A DNA stretch of 64,000 nucleotides. It comes from Arachidicoccus sp. (lineage in GTDB: Bacteria; Bacteroidota; Bacteroidia; Chitinophagales; Chitinophagaceae). The stretch is taken from NCBI GenBank assembly GCA_028283605.1, contig JAPWKH010000010.1, forward strand, positions 1 to 64,000. The letters are read 5' to 3'. Position 1 is the first letter of the stretch, and every line of letters begins with the position of its first letter. Below the pieces are notes generated by a model that made no database searches, had not been told where the DNA came from, and worked only from the letters and a program-made list of their open reading frames with translations. The position numbers and the translations under genes were made by a program. Shown here piece by piece: positions 17,374 through 26,226 of this stretch.

Positions 17374-18696
17374 ATGAATTTTAGAAGAGCATTGGGTATT
17401 TTTTTCTACTTATCCCTATCATTTTCATTAAAAGCTCAACAGAACGAAAGCGATACGGTTGCTCTCGTACAGCTTTGGGAAAAAGCAGAACGAAATAATA
17501 AACAACTAAATACAGGCAGGCTTTCTTTGCAGCAAATGAAGCAGCACACAGCAGTTTTGAGAGACGACGAATTGCCCGAAATAAGTGCACACGGCGAATA
17601 CGAACGAGTATCGGGAATGCCGCAGTATGAAGACGGTTTGTTTCACAATCCAACATTTTATCCTGTTATTCATCAGGCGTACACGCTGGGCGCGGAAGCT
17701 ATGCTGAATGTGTACAACGGCGGAACCACAAAGCGCAATATTCGCGCAAATAAAATTGAAGAAGATATTGCAAGCGAAAAACTTAATCTCAACAGAAGCG
17801 AAATTCGGTATCAAATCGCAGTTGATTATTTAGATATTTATCGGAACCTTCAATACAAATCATTGATTGAGCAAGATATTAAAGAAAGGCAACAACAAGA
17901 CAAGCAAATACAAAGTTTGTTCTCAAAGGGCGTAGTATTGAAAAGCGATGTGCTTCGCGCAGAATTAAATCTTTCCAAACAGCAGGAACTTTTGACACAA
18001 GTAGAAAACAGTATTACAATTGCCAATCAATCTTTAAATCAATTGACGGGCGATGAGGAAAATCACACAACGATTCCCCTAATGATTGCGGACAGCATGC
18101 GCGCAGCTTTCCCACTACTTTCGGATAATTATTTCAACAATACAACCGATCATTCTTATGAATATAATATTCTTCAAAAACATACAGAGCAAACCAAGCT
18201 GCAACTCCAACAGGTAAAGAGCAGCCTTTTACCGAAAATCGGTTTGTTTGCAGAGTATCAATATGCTTATCCGCAGATACAATTTTATCCTTATGCAGAC
18301 GCAATTTATGGTTTGGGAATGGCGGGCGTAAGAGCTTCTTTTTCATTGTCGGAATTGTATATGAACAAGAAAAAACAGCAGGAAGCACAAACAAAAATTG
18401 ACCGCAGCATAATGGAAACACAGGATTTTGCCGACAAGCTGAAAGTACAAATCAGTACACTGCAAATCCGCTACAACGAAGCATTGCAGAGGATTACAAT
18501 TGCGAAGCAACATATTGCAACCGCTTCGGAAACATATCGCATCACACACAACAGTTATTTTGCGCAGCTTTCTTTATTAACCGATTTGTTGGATGCGGAA
18601 ACACAATTGCTCCAAGCAAAAATGGATCATACAACGGAACAAGTAAACGCGGAAATACTCTATTATCAATTACAAAAAACGATTGGAAATTTATAG
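17374..18696 (+). CDS. TolC-family outer membrane efflux protein
   Basis: I chose the ATG at 17374, which begins MNFRRALGIFFYLSLSFSLKAQ, a clean signal peptide. An in-frame TTG at 17350 would spoil it. The 440-residue protein has the two-fold alpha-helical repeat of the outer-membrane-efflux family. It has long coiled-coil helices around residues 120-200 and 345-435, and Asn/Gln-rich LNLSKQQELLTQ-type heptads. It would form the outer-membrane channel of a tripartite exporter with the HlyD and MFS proteins encoded next (181 and 10 bp gaps). Confidence 0.92.
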   Translation: MNFRRALGIFFYLSLSFSLKAQQNESDTVALVQLWEKAERNNKQLNTGRLSLQQMKQHTAVLRDDELPEISAHGEYERVSGMPQYEDGLFHNPTFYPVIHQAYTLGAEAMLNVYNGGTTKRNIRANKIEEDIASEKLNLNRSEIRYQIAVDYLDIYRNLQYKSLIEQDIKERQQQDKQIQSLFSKGVVLKSDVLRAELNLSKQQELLTQVENSITIANQSLNQLTGDEENHTTIPLMIADSMRAAFPLLSDNYFNNTTDHSYEYNILQKHTEQTKLQLQQVKSSLLPKIGLFAEYQYAYPQIQFYPYADAIYGLGMAGVRASFSLSELYMNKKKQQEAQTKIDRSIMETQDFADKLKVQISTLQIRYNEALQRITIAKQHIATASETYRITHNSYFAQLSLLTDLLDAETQLLQAKMDHTTEQVNAEILYYQLQKTIGNL

Positions 18697-18877
18697 CGTA
18701 TTTTAATATAACGTTGAGATTCCTTACTCCGTTCGGAATCGTTTTCCTTTTTCTTCAAAGTTGATAAAGATTGAATAGTAATTAAATTTTTAACGCATCA
18801 TTTCGACCGAAGGGAAAAATATCAGAATAAAAAATATAAAAGCATTTTACCCCACTATTGAAAATAAAGAGAAACGA
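18697..18877 (+). repeat. Intergenic stretch with degenerate dispersed-repeat-like sequence
   Basis: This gap inside the efflux operon contains GAGATTCCTTACTCCGTTCG (about 18718-18737) and CATTTCGACCGAAGGGA (about 18801-18817). They resemble the short GC-richer dispersed repeats often scattered between Bacteroidota genes. No gene is visible. Confidence 0.35.
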
Positions 18878-19927
18878 ATGAAAGAAGCAATTCAGAAAAA
18901 GGATAGATTCATCAGTATTATAACAACAATCATCAGTATTATAGTCGTTGTTATTATGATTATTTGGGGAATAAAAACGTTCATATATTCCGAAAAATAC
19001 GAATCTACGGACGACGCGCAGGTTGGTATGTACATCAATCCTGTAGTAGCACGCGTTACAGGTTATGTGAAAGAAATTCGCTTTGAAGAAAACCAGCAAG
19101 TGCATAAAGGCGACACGTTGATTGTGATTGACAACAGCGATTACGCAGTACAACAACAACAAGCCGATGCCGCACTGAGCAACGGTCGTGCACAAATAGA
19201 TATTCTGAACGACGATGCGCAAACTGCTGAGAAAGACGTATTGGTAAGTCAGTCAAAAATTGCAGGCGCAAAAGCGCGTTTGGACAATGCGCAAAAAGAA
19301 TACGACCGTTACAAGCAATTGTATGACGAAGAATCTGCAACAGGGCAACAGCTCGACAATAAATCCGCAGAACTGGAAGTTGCGAAAGCCGATTACGAAG
19401 CGGCGCTGCAAACCGTAGCATTGGCGCGTTCCAAAGTGGATGCCGTTCACACGCAGGTAAAAGCAGCGCAGGCGGAAGTTGAACGTCGCAATGGAGTTGT
19501 GAATGCACAAAATTTAAACACATCGTACACCGTTATTACTGCGCCATATGACGGGCAAATGGGAAGAAGAACTTTACAAATAGGACAGCTCGTACAACCG
19601 GGACAAACATTGGCTTTTCTCGTAGATTTAAGTTCGGGAAAATGGGTCATTGCCAATTTCAAAGAAACACAAATCGCAAAAATGAAAGCCGGCCAGGCTG
19701 CCGTAATCGAAGCAGATGCTATTCCTCGTAAAAAATTCAACGGTACAATCGAATCTTTCTCTGCAGCCACAGGCTCGGCTTTATCGGTAATGCCGCCCGA
19801 TAATTCAACGGGAAATTTTGTAAAGACGGCACAAAGAATTCCGATAAAAATTCTGCTGGACAGCCACGATGCCGACGTGAAAAAACTTTCCGCAGGCATG
19901 AACGTAACCGTATCCGTGAAGAAATAA
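18878..19927 (+). CDS. HlyD/EmrA-family membrane fusion protein
   Basis: The 349-residue protein has one N-terminal transmembrane helix (residues ~13-36, IISIIVVVIMIIWGI). A biotinyl-lipoyl-like half follows (ESTDDAQVGMYINPVVARVTGYVKEI), then a long alanine- and glutamine-rich coiled-coil hairpin (residues ~85-205). The second lipoyl half and beta-barrel close it (VITAPYDGQMGRRTLQIGQLVQPGQ... WVIANFKETQIAKMKAGQ). It matches EmrA-type adaptors linking an inner-membrane MFS pump to TolC. It lies between tolC-like and MFS genes. Confidence 0.95.
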   Translation: MKEAIQKKDRFISIITTIISIIVVVIMIIWGIKTFIYSEKYESTDDAQVGMYINPVVARVTGYVKEIRFEENQQVHKGDTLIVIDNSDYAVQQQQADAALSNGRAQIDILNDDAQTAEKDVLVSQSKIAGAKARLDNAQKEYDRYKQLYDEESATGQQLDNKSAELEVAKADYEAALQTVALARSKVDAVHTQVKAAQAEVERRNGVVNAQNLNTSYTVITAPYDGQMGRRTLQIGQLVQPGQTLAFLVDLSSGKWVIANFKETQIAKMKAGQAAVIEADAIPRKKFNGTIESFSAATGSALSVMPPDNSTGNFVKTAQRIPIKILLDSHDADVKKLSAGMNVTVSVKK

Positions 19928-19937
19928 CAAAGACAAA

Positions 19938-21545
19938 ATGATTTCACAAAATTCCCCTCATATTTTTAAACGTTATGTACCTGAATGGCTCAAGTACACA
20001 GCCATTATGCTCACACTGATTCCGAGCATACTTGTATTTGGCGCAGCCACAATGGGCGTGCCGCAGGCAATGGGTTATTACGGAATTTCATCAAGCGATG
20101 TGCAATTCGGTATGCTGGTTTTTTATGCAACCATGGTATCTTTCGGTCCTGTGGCACAGCATTTTTTTGCCCGCATTCCTGCCAAAACTTATTTGTGGAT
20201 TTCGGTAATCGGCGAATTAGGCACATTGTACGGCTGTTATTACGTTCGCAATTTGGAAGTGATGCTTGTGATACGCGTGATAAGTGCGGTTTTCAATGCA
20301 GGCATCAACAATGTGTGTCTTGATTTGCTTTTCAGAAAATTAAAATCGGAGTATACGCGGGAAATCGGTTATGCTTCTTTTTACACGCTGATACTCTGTG
20401 TAGGTGGGCTGTGTTCATTCTTCGGAAGTTTTGAGTACGACGAGCAAAGTATGAATCATTTTTACAAATTTGTAATGTTCGGTTTGTTGCCCGGCACATT
20501 TTTACTTACGATAATTTTGAACAATGTACGACTAATACCGTTCAAGTTGATGCGCATTTCACGTATGGGCTGGGTGGATTGTTTTTTGCTTGGCACTTCA
20601 ATGGGCGCTGCAGGTTATTTTCTGGTGTATGGGCAAGAATACAATTGGCTTGATGATGTCCGCATCAGGTGGGCGATTGCGGTGTTTATGTCTTTAGGAT
20701 TGTGCGCTTTTTTGCGTCTCAGATACAGGCAAGAGCCGTTCCTGAACTTAGCAGTATTTCGTTCGCCCAATTTTCGACTTGGTCTTTTATTGTTGGTTAT
20801 TTTATATTTCATTCGCGGCGCATTTAATATCACATCGGGTTACATAAGCAGCATATTGGAAGTTCCGTATCGGCAATCCGCTAAATTAATGTTGCTGAAT
20901 GCAGGAGGTTCGGTTTTAGGCAGCATTGTTTCTACGATTATGGTTATTCGTAAAGTGCATATGCGAATTATCTGGCTGCTCGGATTTTTAATATTGTTGA
21001 TTTTTTACGGAACAATGAGTTTCAGGTTTAATATAAACGCATCGGTTTATGATTATGAGCTCCTGCTTGTATTGCAGGGATTGGGACAAGGAATGCTTAT
21101 GAACCCTATCATCGTTTTTTATTTGTCTGCCGTGCCGCAGGAAATAGCCAACTCTGCCACAGGCTTCGGCATAATGACTCGATTTCTTTCTTTCAGCGGA
21201 AGCATTGCATTGATAGATAATTTGCAATTGCGTTTCAGCCGTCTGCATCAGGAATTAATCAACAATGATTTAAATGCTGCAAATACACAATATACGGATT
21301 ATTTGCGCAACACTTCCGCAATGCTGAAATCGCGCGGCGTGCTGCCCGACAAAGCAGGCGGCATGGCTTTCGCATTAATGAAAAAAATAATGGGCAAAGA
21401 AGCGTACGTAGAATTTGCCATGAATTATTATCAATGGATTTGCGTACTCATATTACTTGCTATCTTCATCATTATGTGTGTGCCTGCCATTAACCGAACG
21501 ATAATCAATTTACAGGAAAAACGCCCTTGGGGCGCGGGTTTTTAA
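19938..21545 (+). CDS. MFS transporter of the DHA2/EmrB type
   Basis: The 535-residue membrane protein has about 14 transmembrane helices, as in DHA2 drug:proton antiporters. It starts 10 bp after the HlyD-type gene. Features include the early APQAMGYYG-like segment (GVPQAMGYYGISSSDVQFG) and a helix-rich central region. It would power export of drugs or metabolites from the cytoplasm through the HlyD adaptor and TolC channel. The canonical EmrB motif GPVLGG is not obvious, so it is a divergent Bacteroidota subgroup. The substrate is unknown. Confidence 0.92.
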   Translation: MISQNSPHIFKRYVPEWLKYTAIMLTLIPSILVFGAATMGVPQAMGYYGISSSDVQFGMLVFYATMVSFGPVAQHFFARIPAKTYLWISVIGELGTLYGCYYVRNLEVMLVIRVISAVFNAGINNVCLDLLFRKLKSEYTREIGYASFYTLILCVGGLCSFFGSFEYDEQSMNHFYKFVMFGLLPGTFLLTIILNNVRLIPFKLMRISRMGWVDCFLLGTSMGAAGYFLVYGQEYNWLDDVRIRWAIAVFMSLGLCAFLRLRYRQEPFLNLAVFRSPNFRLGLLLLVILYFIRGAFNITSGYISSILEVPYRQSAKLMLLNAGGSVLGSIVSTIMVIRKVHMRIIWLLGFLILLIFYGTMSFRFNINASVYDYELLLVLQGLGQGMLMNPIIVFYLSAVPQEIANSATGFGIMTRFLSFSGSIALIDNLQLRFSRLHQELINNDLNAANTQYTDYLRNTSAMLKSRGVLPDKAGGMAFALMKKIMGKEAYVEFAMNYYQWICVLILLAIFIIMCVPAINRTIINLQEKRPWGAGF

Positions 21546-21888
21546 CCCTGCCTAAAAACGTGTTGTTTATGTAAGATATAACATTACTTCAGAGTTTATG
21601 TATTTACTCCAATATTGATTACCAATGCTTCATTACAGAATTATTTTATTCTAAAACAGAGGATACCGATTAGAAATACTATATGAAACACCTCACACGT
21701 CATTGGCTTCGCCGAACTCACGTTTCCCGCACAGTGGGCATCTCCTGTCATTTGTAATAAATTTTAACAAGAGATACTGAAAGAATTTCGGCATGACGCG
21801 AATTTCTTATGACCATTTATGATTTATAAATTAGTCTTACTGCAAAGAAGATGTAGTTTAATAAGGTAAAGCATATTATTGATTAAAA
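21546..21888. repeat. Gene-free stretch with dispersed-repeat-like remnants
   Basis: No open frame of note lies between the MFS gene and groEL. About 21690-21761 is a GC-richer stretch (CACCTCACACGTCATTGGCT, GAACTCACGTTTCCCGCAC, GGGCATCTCCTGTC), followed by TTTCGGCATGACGCGAAT near 21787-21804. Both look like pieces of intergenic dispersed repeats rather than genes. Confidence 0.35.
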
Positions 21889-21922
21889 TAAAAAGCCCGC
21901 CATTAAAATCGCGGGCTTTTAT
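21889..21922 (-). terminator. Bidirectional terminator after groEL
   Basis: A perfect 10-bp stem AAAAGCCCGC / GCGGGCTTTT (21891-21900 with 21911-21920) with a 10-nt loop is flanked by T-rich sequence on both strands. It can end groESL and any read-through from the efflux operon. Confidence 0.85.
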
Positions 21923-21941
21923 TTATCTGAAACTTGATAAA

Positions 21942-23573
21942 TTAGTAATCCATTCCCATTCCGCCGCCGGGCATTGCCGGAGCCGGAGATTTAGGTTCAG
22001 GTTTATCTGCAATTACGCATTCTGTTGTCAATAACATACCTGCGATAGAGGCTGCATTTTCCAAAGCGATACGTGTAACTTTTGTAGGATCGATTACACC
22101 GGCTTTGAAAAGATTTTCAAATACTTCCGTACGTGCATTAAAACCATAATCACCTTTACCGTCTTTGATAGTTTTCACTACGATAGAGCCTTCGATACCG
22201 CTGTTGCTTACGATTTGACGAATTGGTTCTTCGATAGCGCGTTTTACAATAGCGATACCTGTAGTTTCGTCTTCATTAATGCCTTTTAATTTTTCCAATG
22301 AAGCTGTTGCGCGAATGTAAGCAACGCCGCCGCCCGGTACAATTCCTTCTTCAACCGCAGCACGAGTTGCGTGTAAAGCATCATCTACGCGGTCTTTCTT
22401 TTCTTTCATTTCTACTTCGGTAGCTGCACCAACATAAAGAACAGCAACACCGCCGGCTAATTTGGCCAAACGTTCCTGTAATTTTTCTTTATCGTAATCA
22501 GAGGTGGTAGTTGCCAATTGAGATTTAATTTGACCAACGCGGGCTTGTATATCGGCTTTTTTACCTTTTCCGTTTACGATAGTTGTATTGTCTTTATTGA
22601 TCGTAACAGATGCTGCACGGCCAAGAGAAGTTAAATCTGCGCCTTCCAAAGTAAATCCCTGTTCTTCACTGATAACTGTTCCGCCTGTAAGAACTGCAAT
22701 ATCTTGCAACATTTCTTTTCTGCGGTCGCCGAAGCCCGGAGCTTTTACTGCAGCAACTTTCAATTGTCCGCGTAATTTATTTACTACCAAAGTAGATAAG
22801 GCTTCGCCTTCTAAGTCTTCTGCAATGATTAATAAAGAAGCAGATGACTGAACGATTTTCTCCAACAAAGGAAGAATATCTTTTAAGCCGGAAATCTTTT
22901 TGTCGAAAATTAAGATGTAAGGATTTTGCAATTCAACTTCCATCTTTTCGGTATTGGTAACGAAGTAAGCAGAAATATATCCGCGATCAAATTGCATACC
23001 TTCTACTACATCAACAGTAGTTTCGGTTCCTTTCGCTTCCTCAACAGTTATAACACCTTCTTTACCTACTTTGCCAAAAGCCTCTGCAATGAGCTTACCG
23101 ATTTCATTATCATTATTAGCAGAGATAGAAGCAACTTGTTCAATTTTTTTGTAGTCGCTGCCTACAGTTTGAGATTGCTCTTTCAGGCTCTGAACTATTT
23201 TTGCTACTGCTTTATCGATACCGCGTTTCAAATCCATCGGATTTGCGCCTGCAGCTACGTTTTTCAAGCCTTCGCCAATGATTGCCTGTGCTAAAACAGT
23301 TGCAGTAGTTGTACCATCGCCGGCAATATCAGCAGTTTTTGAAGCTACTTCTTTTACCATTTGTGCACCCATATTTTCGATAGCATCTTCCAGTTCGATT
23401 TCTTTTGCAACAGTTACGCCATCTTTTGTTACTGATGGAGCACCGAATTTCTTTTCTATAACTACATTGCGACCTTTAGGCCCAAGAGTTACTTTTACTG
23501 CGTTGGCAAGTGTATCAACGCCTTTCTTCATTTTATTTCTTGCTTCTATATCAAAAAATATCTGTTTTGCCAT
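21942..23573 (-). CDS. groL: 60-kDa chaperonin GroEL
   Basis: The 543-residue protein is a complete GroEL, the ATP-driven folding chamber. Visible blocks are the N-terminal equatorial domain with [17 protein letters not shown] and [15 protein letters not shown] (ATP site), an apical domain around residues 190-375 ([34 protein letters not shown]), and [19 protein letters not shown] near residue 405. The tail is a short PGGGMGMDY, shorter than the long GGM repeat of E. coli but normal in Bacteroidota. It follows groES by 118 bp in one operon. Confidence 0.99.
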   Translation of the reverse strand: MAKQIFFDIEARNKMKKGVDTLANAVKVTLGPKGRNVVIEKKFGAPSVTKDGVTVAKEIELEDAIENMGAQMVKEVASKTADIAGDGTTTATVLAQAIIGEGLKNVAAGANPMDLKRGIDKAVAKIVQSLKEQSQTVGSDYKKIEQVASISANNDNEIGKLIAEAFGKVGKEGVITVEEAKGTETTVDVVEGMQFDRGYISAYFVTNTEKMEVELQNPYILIFDKKISGLKDILPLLEKIVQSSASLLIIAEDLEGEALSTLVVNKLRGQLKVAAVKAPGFGDRRKEMLQDIAVLTGGTVISEEQGFTLEGADLTSLGRAASVTINKDNTTIVNGKGKKADIQARVGQIKSQLATTTSDYDKEKLQERLAKLAGGVAVLYVGAATEVEMKEKKDRVDDALHATRAAVEEGIVPGGGVAYIRATASLEKLKGINEDETTGIAIVKRAIEEPIRQIVSNSGIEGSIVVKTIKDGKGDYGFNARTEVFENLFKAGVIDPTKVTRIALENAASIAGMLLTTECVIADKPEPKSPAPAMPGGGMGMDY

Positions 23574-23691
23574 TGTTATTATTAATTTGAAAATTAGTTA
23601 ATTTGAAAAATTGGGAATTAGTTAATTATAGTGCAGTTCAAAAATTCGAATAAAAATTATTTTCAAATTTTCAAATTGCCAAATTATTAAA

Positions 23692-23973
23692 TTAAATAAT
23701 TGCTACTAAATCGCTTTCACGCATGATTAGATACTCTACACCTTCTATTTCTATTTCCTGACCTGCGTATTTGCCATAAAGTACTTTATCGCCTGTTTTT
23801 ACGGTTAGCGGTTCGTCTTTTTTTCCTGCGCCAACAGCAACGATAGTTCCACGTTGTGGTTTTTCTTTTGCCGTATCAGGAATAATGATGCCGCCTGCGC
23901 TTTTTGTTTCTGCAGCAGCCGGTAGAACTACTACTCTGTCATGAAGCGGAGTAATGTTTAATTTTTTAGCCAT
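23692..23973 (-). CDS. groS: 10-kDa co-chaperonin GroES
   Basis: The 93-residue protein is a full GroES. It starts [39 protein letters not shown] and holds the mobile loop that caps GroEL. It ends with the usual [13 protein letters not shown]. It is first in the groES-groEL operon. The 179-bp upstream region was not found to contain a clear consensus promoter or CIRCE-type inverted repeat. Confidence 0.98.
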   Translation of the reverse strand: MAKKLNITPLHDRVVVLPAAAETKSAGGIIIPDTAKEKPQRGTIVAVGAGKKDEPLTVKTGDKVLYGKYAGQEIEIEGVEYLIMRESDLVAII

Positions 23974-24152
23974 AAGTCTTATTATTTAAATTTTTGTTTA
24001 AAAGAAACTTTGAGATTGACTAACGATTAGCAATTAATCTGCCATAAAAGAAATAAGGTCAAATTTTCATTTGAGAAATATATTTACCGGCTTTTTTAGA
24101 GAGAAATTGGCAGAATACTTTTCGAATGGATAAGATAATGACAAAATTGCAC

Positions 24153-25004
24153 TTATTGCTTATTTGCCCGTTCTACAGAGACAGGGTAACCAAAATAAGC
24201 CCGAAGTGAATCTTTAATATGTGTGGTATCTTTAGCAAAGGCAGCAGTATCGGTAACGTATAACCTGAATATTGGCGTGCCGGCAACAGTTAGTGTATCT
24301 TTAAAAACTTCGTTGCCGTAATTTTTCAATTGCTGCGCTCGTTTCTGGCAACTTGCAGCATCTTCAAAAGTCTGGATAATAAATTTAAATCCTTTTATGT
24401 TTTCGGAAACTGGCTGTTCCGGTAATTGATTTTTGGGTTGTACATCCGAAATTTTCTCTTGAATTGTTTTGGAAGAATCGTTATTATCCGAGAATAAAGA
24501 TGGTGTTTTATGAATATAGTATGCACCGTAAGCAACAATTGCCGCTAATATGATAATGGTAGCAATAATGCGCCAAGGTCTGCGATTGCTTTTTATTGCA
24601 TAATTTATAGAAGACGTAAGCGGGCTTTTGGCATACATATCGTCAAACGCTCTTCTGTCGGTTTTTTTATCTTCTTCGGAAGAATCGGTGCTGAAAGCAT
24701 ATTTGCCTGAATTATCTGCATATATATATCCGATTTCTCCAAGCCTCAGGTTGCCGGCACGAATATTCATCAATTGTCTTGCCTGATCCAGAAAGTATTC
24801 TACATCCTGCATTATTATTATTAATGCTTTCCCTTTTTTTTCAGCCAAGTATTGGTACAGTTCGGGTGAAGTAATTGCAGTTTTGTCATAAGTGAAAATG
24901 CCGGTTTCTTCTTTATTGCCAATATCCAGCTGCCCTATTTTCTCAAGGGAAATAGTTTTGTTCTGTAATAAGAAATCACTTATATCTTCTGAGGAAATAT
25001 TCAT
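24153..25004 (-). CDS. HU/CCDC81-type and SPOR-domain inner membrane protein
   Basis: The 283-residue protein has an N-terminal region (residues ~1-110) resembling the tandem HU-like CCDC81 domains found in Bacteroidota. One transmembrane helix follows (~145-163, IIATIIILAAIVAYG), and a C-terminal SPOR domain (~203-280, GFKFIIQTFEDAASCQKRAQQL). SPOR domains bind glycan strands lacking stem peptides at division sites. The cytoplasmic HU-like part suggests a bridge between DNA or protein in the cytoplasm and septal peptidoglycan (inference). It is monocistronic and reads toward groES. Confidence 0.85.
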   Translation of the reverse strand: MNISSEDISDFLLQNKTISLEKIGQLDIGNKEETGIFTYDKTAITSPELYQYLAEKKGKALIIIMQDVEYFLDQARQLMNIRAGNLRLGEIGYIYADNSGKYAFSTDSSEEDKKTDRRAFDDMYAKSPLTSSINYAIKSNRRPWRIIATIIILAAIVAYGAYYIHKTPSLFSDNNDSSKTIQEKISDVQPKNQLPEQPVSENIKGFKFIIQTFEDAASCQKRAQQLKNYGNEVFKDTLTVAGTPIFRLYVTDTAAFAKDTTHIKDSLRAYFGYPVSVERANKQ

Positions 25005-25100
25005 TCTGAAATAGTGTTCAACTGCTGAAAATAGTTACAATTTTAATTTATTTTTTTGTATGAGCAATAAAATTAAAAGCAATTTTAGATTAATACTAAA

Positions 25101-25108
25101 TAAATTTG
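25101..25108 (+). promoter_or_regulatory. -7 promoter element directly before the 25113 gene
   Basis: TAAATTTG matches TAnnTTTG and ends 4 nt before the ATG at 25113, so the mRNA is predicted to be leaderless. Confidence 0.5.
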
Positions 25109-25112
25109 CTGT

Positions 25113-25436
25113 ATGCTATCGGAAGAAGAAATAAAATTTTTTCAATATTGGGAGAAAAACAGGCTGGGAGAAAAAAAACTTTCGCGGCAACTGACCGCAG
25201 GATTGCCTGTAGGGCTCTCGCTGGGTGCTGCAATATTGCTGTGCTTCTTTACCGGCTGGTATCAGCGCGCAATGATGGAAGCAAATACCGAAATGAGCCC
25301 ATTTGTTTTAATCGTCGCCATCATCATTATTGCTGTGGTTTTTGGAATTTTTTATAAAAAACAAAAATGGGAACAAAACGAACAGGCTTATAAAGAATTA
25401 TTAATTAGAAAAAAGAAAGAAGAAATTGACAAATAA
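25113..25436 (+). CDS. Two-helix membrane protein of unknown function
   Basis: The 107-residue protein starts MLSEEEIKFFQYWEKNR. It has two transmembrane helices (residues ~28-47 and ~63-79) and a charged, lysine-rich C-terminal helix facing the cytoplasm. The overall layout resembles small conserved Bacteroidota envelope proteins, but I know no function. An exact TAnnTTTG element lies immediately upstream, and a lipoprotein gene follows 76 bp later on the same strand. Confidence 0.8.
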   Translation: MLSEEEIKFFQYWEKNRLGEKKLSRQLTAGLPVGLSLGAAILLCFFTGWYQRAMMEANTEMSPFVLIVAIIIIAVVFGIFYKKQKWEQNEQAYKELLIRKKKEEIDK

Positions 25437-25512
25437 GATAATCAAAAATATTTGTACATATTGTAACAATTTAAGCATTCCAAACGTTTTATTAAGAAAA
25501 ACAAAATAAAAA

Positions 25513-26085
25513 ATGAAAAAGGTACTTTTTTTAGCATTCGCAGCAATAATAACAAGTGTGGTAATTTCTTCTTGTTCGCATAATGATAGTTATGATTCTA
25601 CTTACTCTCTTCTTACTATGCAAAGCGCACAAATAGATTCATTTGTATTAGCTAACGGTTTAGATATGACGAACGATCAAATATCTAACGCAAGTGGTGT
25701 AGTATCTAACCTTTATTCATGGGGAGATACCACGAAAAAGGTAAGTCAGGATTCGAGCGTTGTTAATTTTACAATTTCGGTTTGGGGAATTAATAACCAA
25801 CTTTATTACACTTCTTCAGATTCTACATTAAAGTTTGATTTTGTAAATACAAGTAGCAATTCTACCTTGGTTAATAATCTTATATATTCATCCGGAAGTA
25901 TATTATATTATTATTTAAGCATACTCGGCACTGGCGGACAGATAGATTTCATTACGCCATCTTTATATCAATATGGAAGCACGTCAGTTACTTTAGGAAA
26001 TCAAACAATTCCTGCTAATTCACCCATTTATTATCAGTTGCAAATTAAAAGTATCACCACATCTTCAGCTTCTGCGGTTAATTAA
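25513..26085 (+). CDS. Lipoprotein of unknown function
   Basis: The 190-residue protein has a lipoprotein signal (VVISSC, lipidated Cys about residue 21) followed by a Ser/Thr/Tyr-rich mature part with many short beta-strand-like segments. The spacing of conserved-looking stretches (FDFVNTSSN, TLGNQTIPANSPIYYQLQIKSI) vaguely recalls FKBP-like Bacteroidota lipoproteins, but no domain can be assigned with confidence. A strong terminator follows. Confidence 0.8.
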   Translation: MKKVLFLAFAAIITSVVISSCSHNDSYDSTYSLLTMQSAQIDSFVLANGLDMTNDQISNASGVVSNLYSWGDTTKKVSQDSSVVNFTISVWGINNQLYYTSSDSTLKFDFVNTSSNSTLVNNLIYSSGSILYYYLSILGTGGQIDFITPSLYQYGSTSVTLGNQTIPANSPIYYQLQIKSITTSSASAVN

Positions 26086-26113
26086 GTTTGTATTTTAAAA
26101 AATATTTTATTTA

Positions 26114-26156
26114 AAAAATGCCCTTTCTAACAAGGAAATAAGGGCATTTTTTATTT
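26114..26156 (+). terminator. Rho-independent terminator before secDF
   Basis: The stem AAAAATGCCCTT / AAGGGCATTTTT (from 26114, pairing back from about 26151) is followed by TATTTTTAA. It ends the lipoprotein transcript. Confidence 0.85.
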
Positions 26157-26180
26157 TTAACAAAGTTCATTCTCAAACCC

Positions 26181-26188
26181 TATCTTTG
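26181..26188 (+). promoter_or_regulatory. -7 promoter element for secDF
   Basis: TATCTTTG matches TAnnTTTG exactly, 38 bp before the secD ATG at 26227 and just after a terminator. Confidence 0.55.
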
Positions 26189-26226
26189 CGCAAATTTTCA
26201 AAAAATTAAAATCAGCATCGTTTATT

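Noticed and set aside
19056-19523. Minus-strand open frame of 155 codons inside the HlyD-type gene
   Set aside because: Antisense shadow of a GC-richer coiled-coil region with no domain.
24001-24152. CIRCE-type heat-shock operator before groES
   Set aside because: No 9-bp inverted repeat matching the CIRCE consensus was found in the upstream region.
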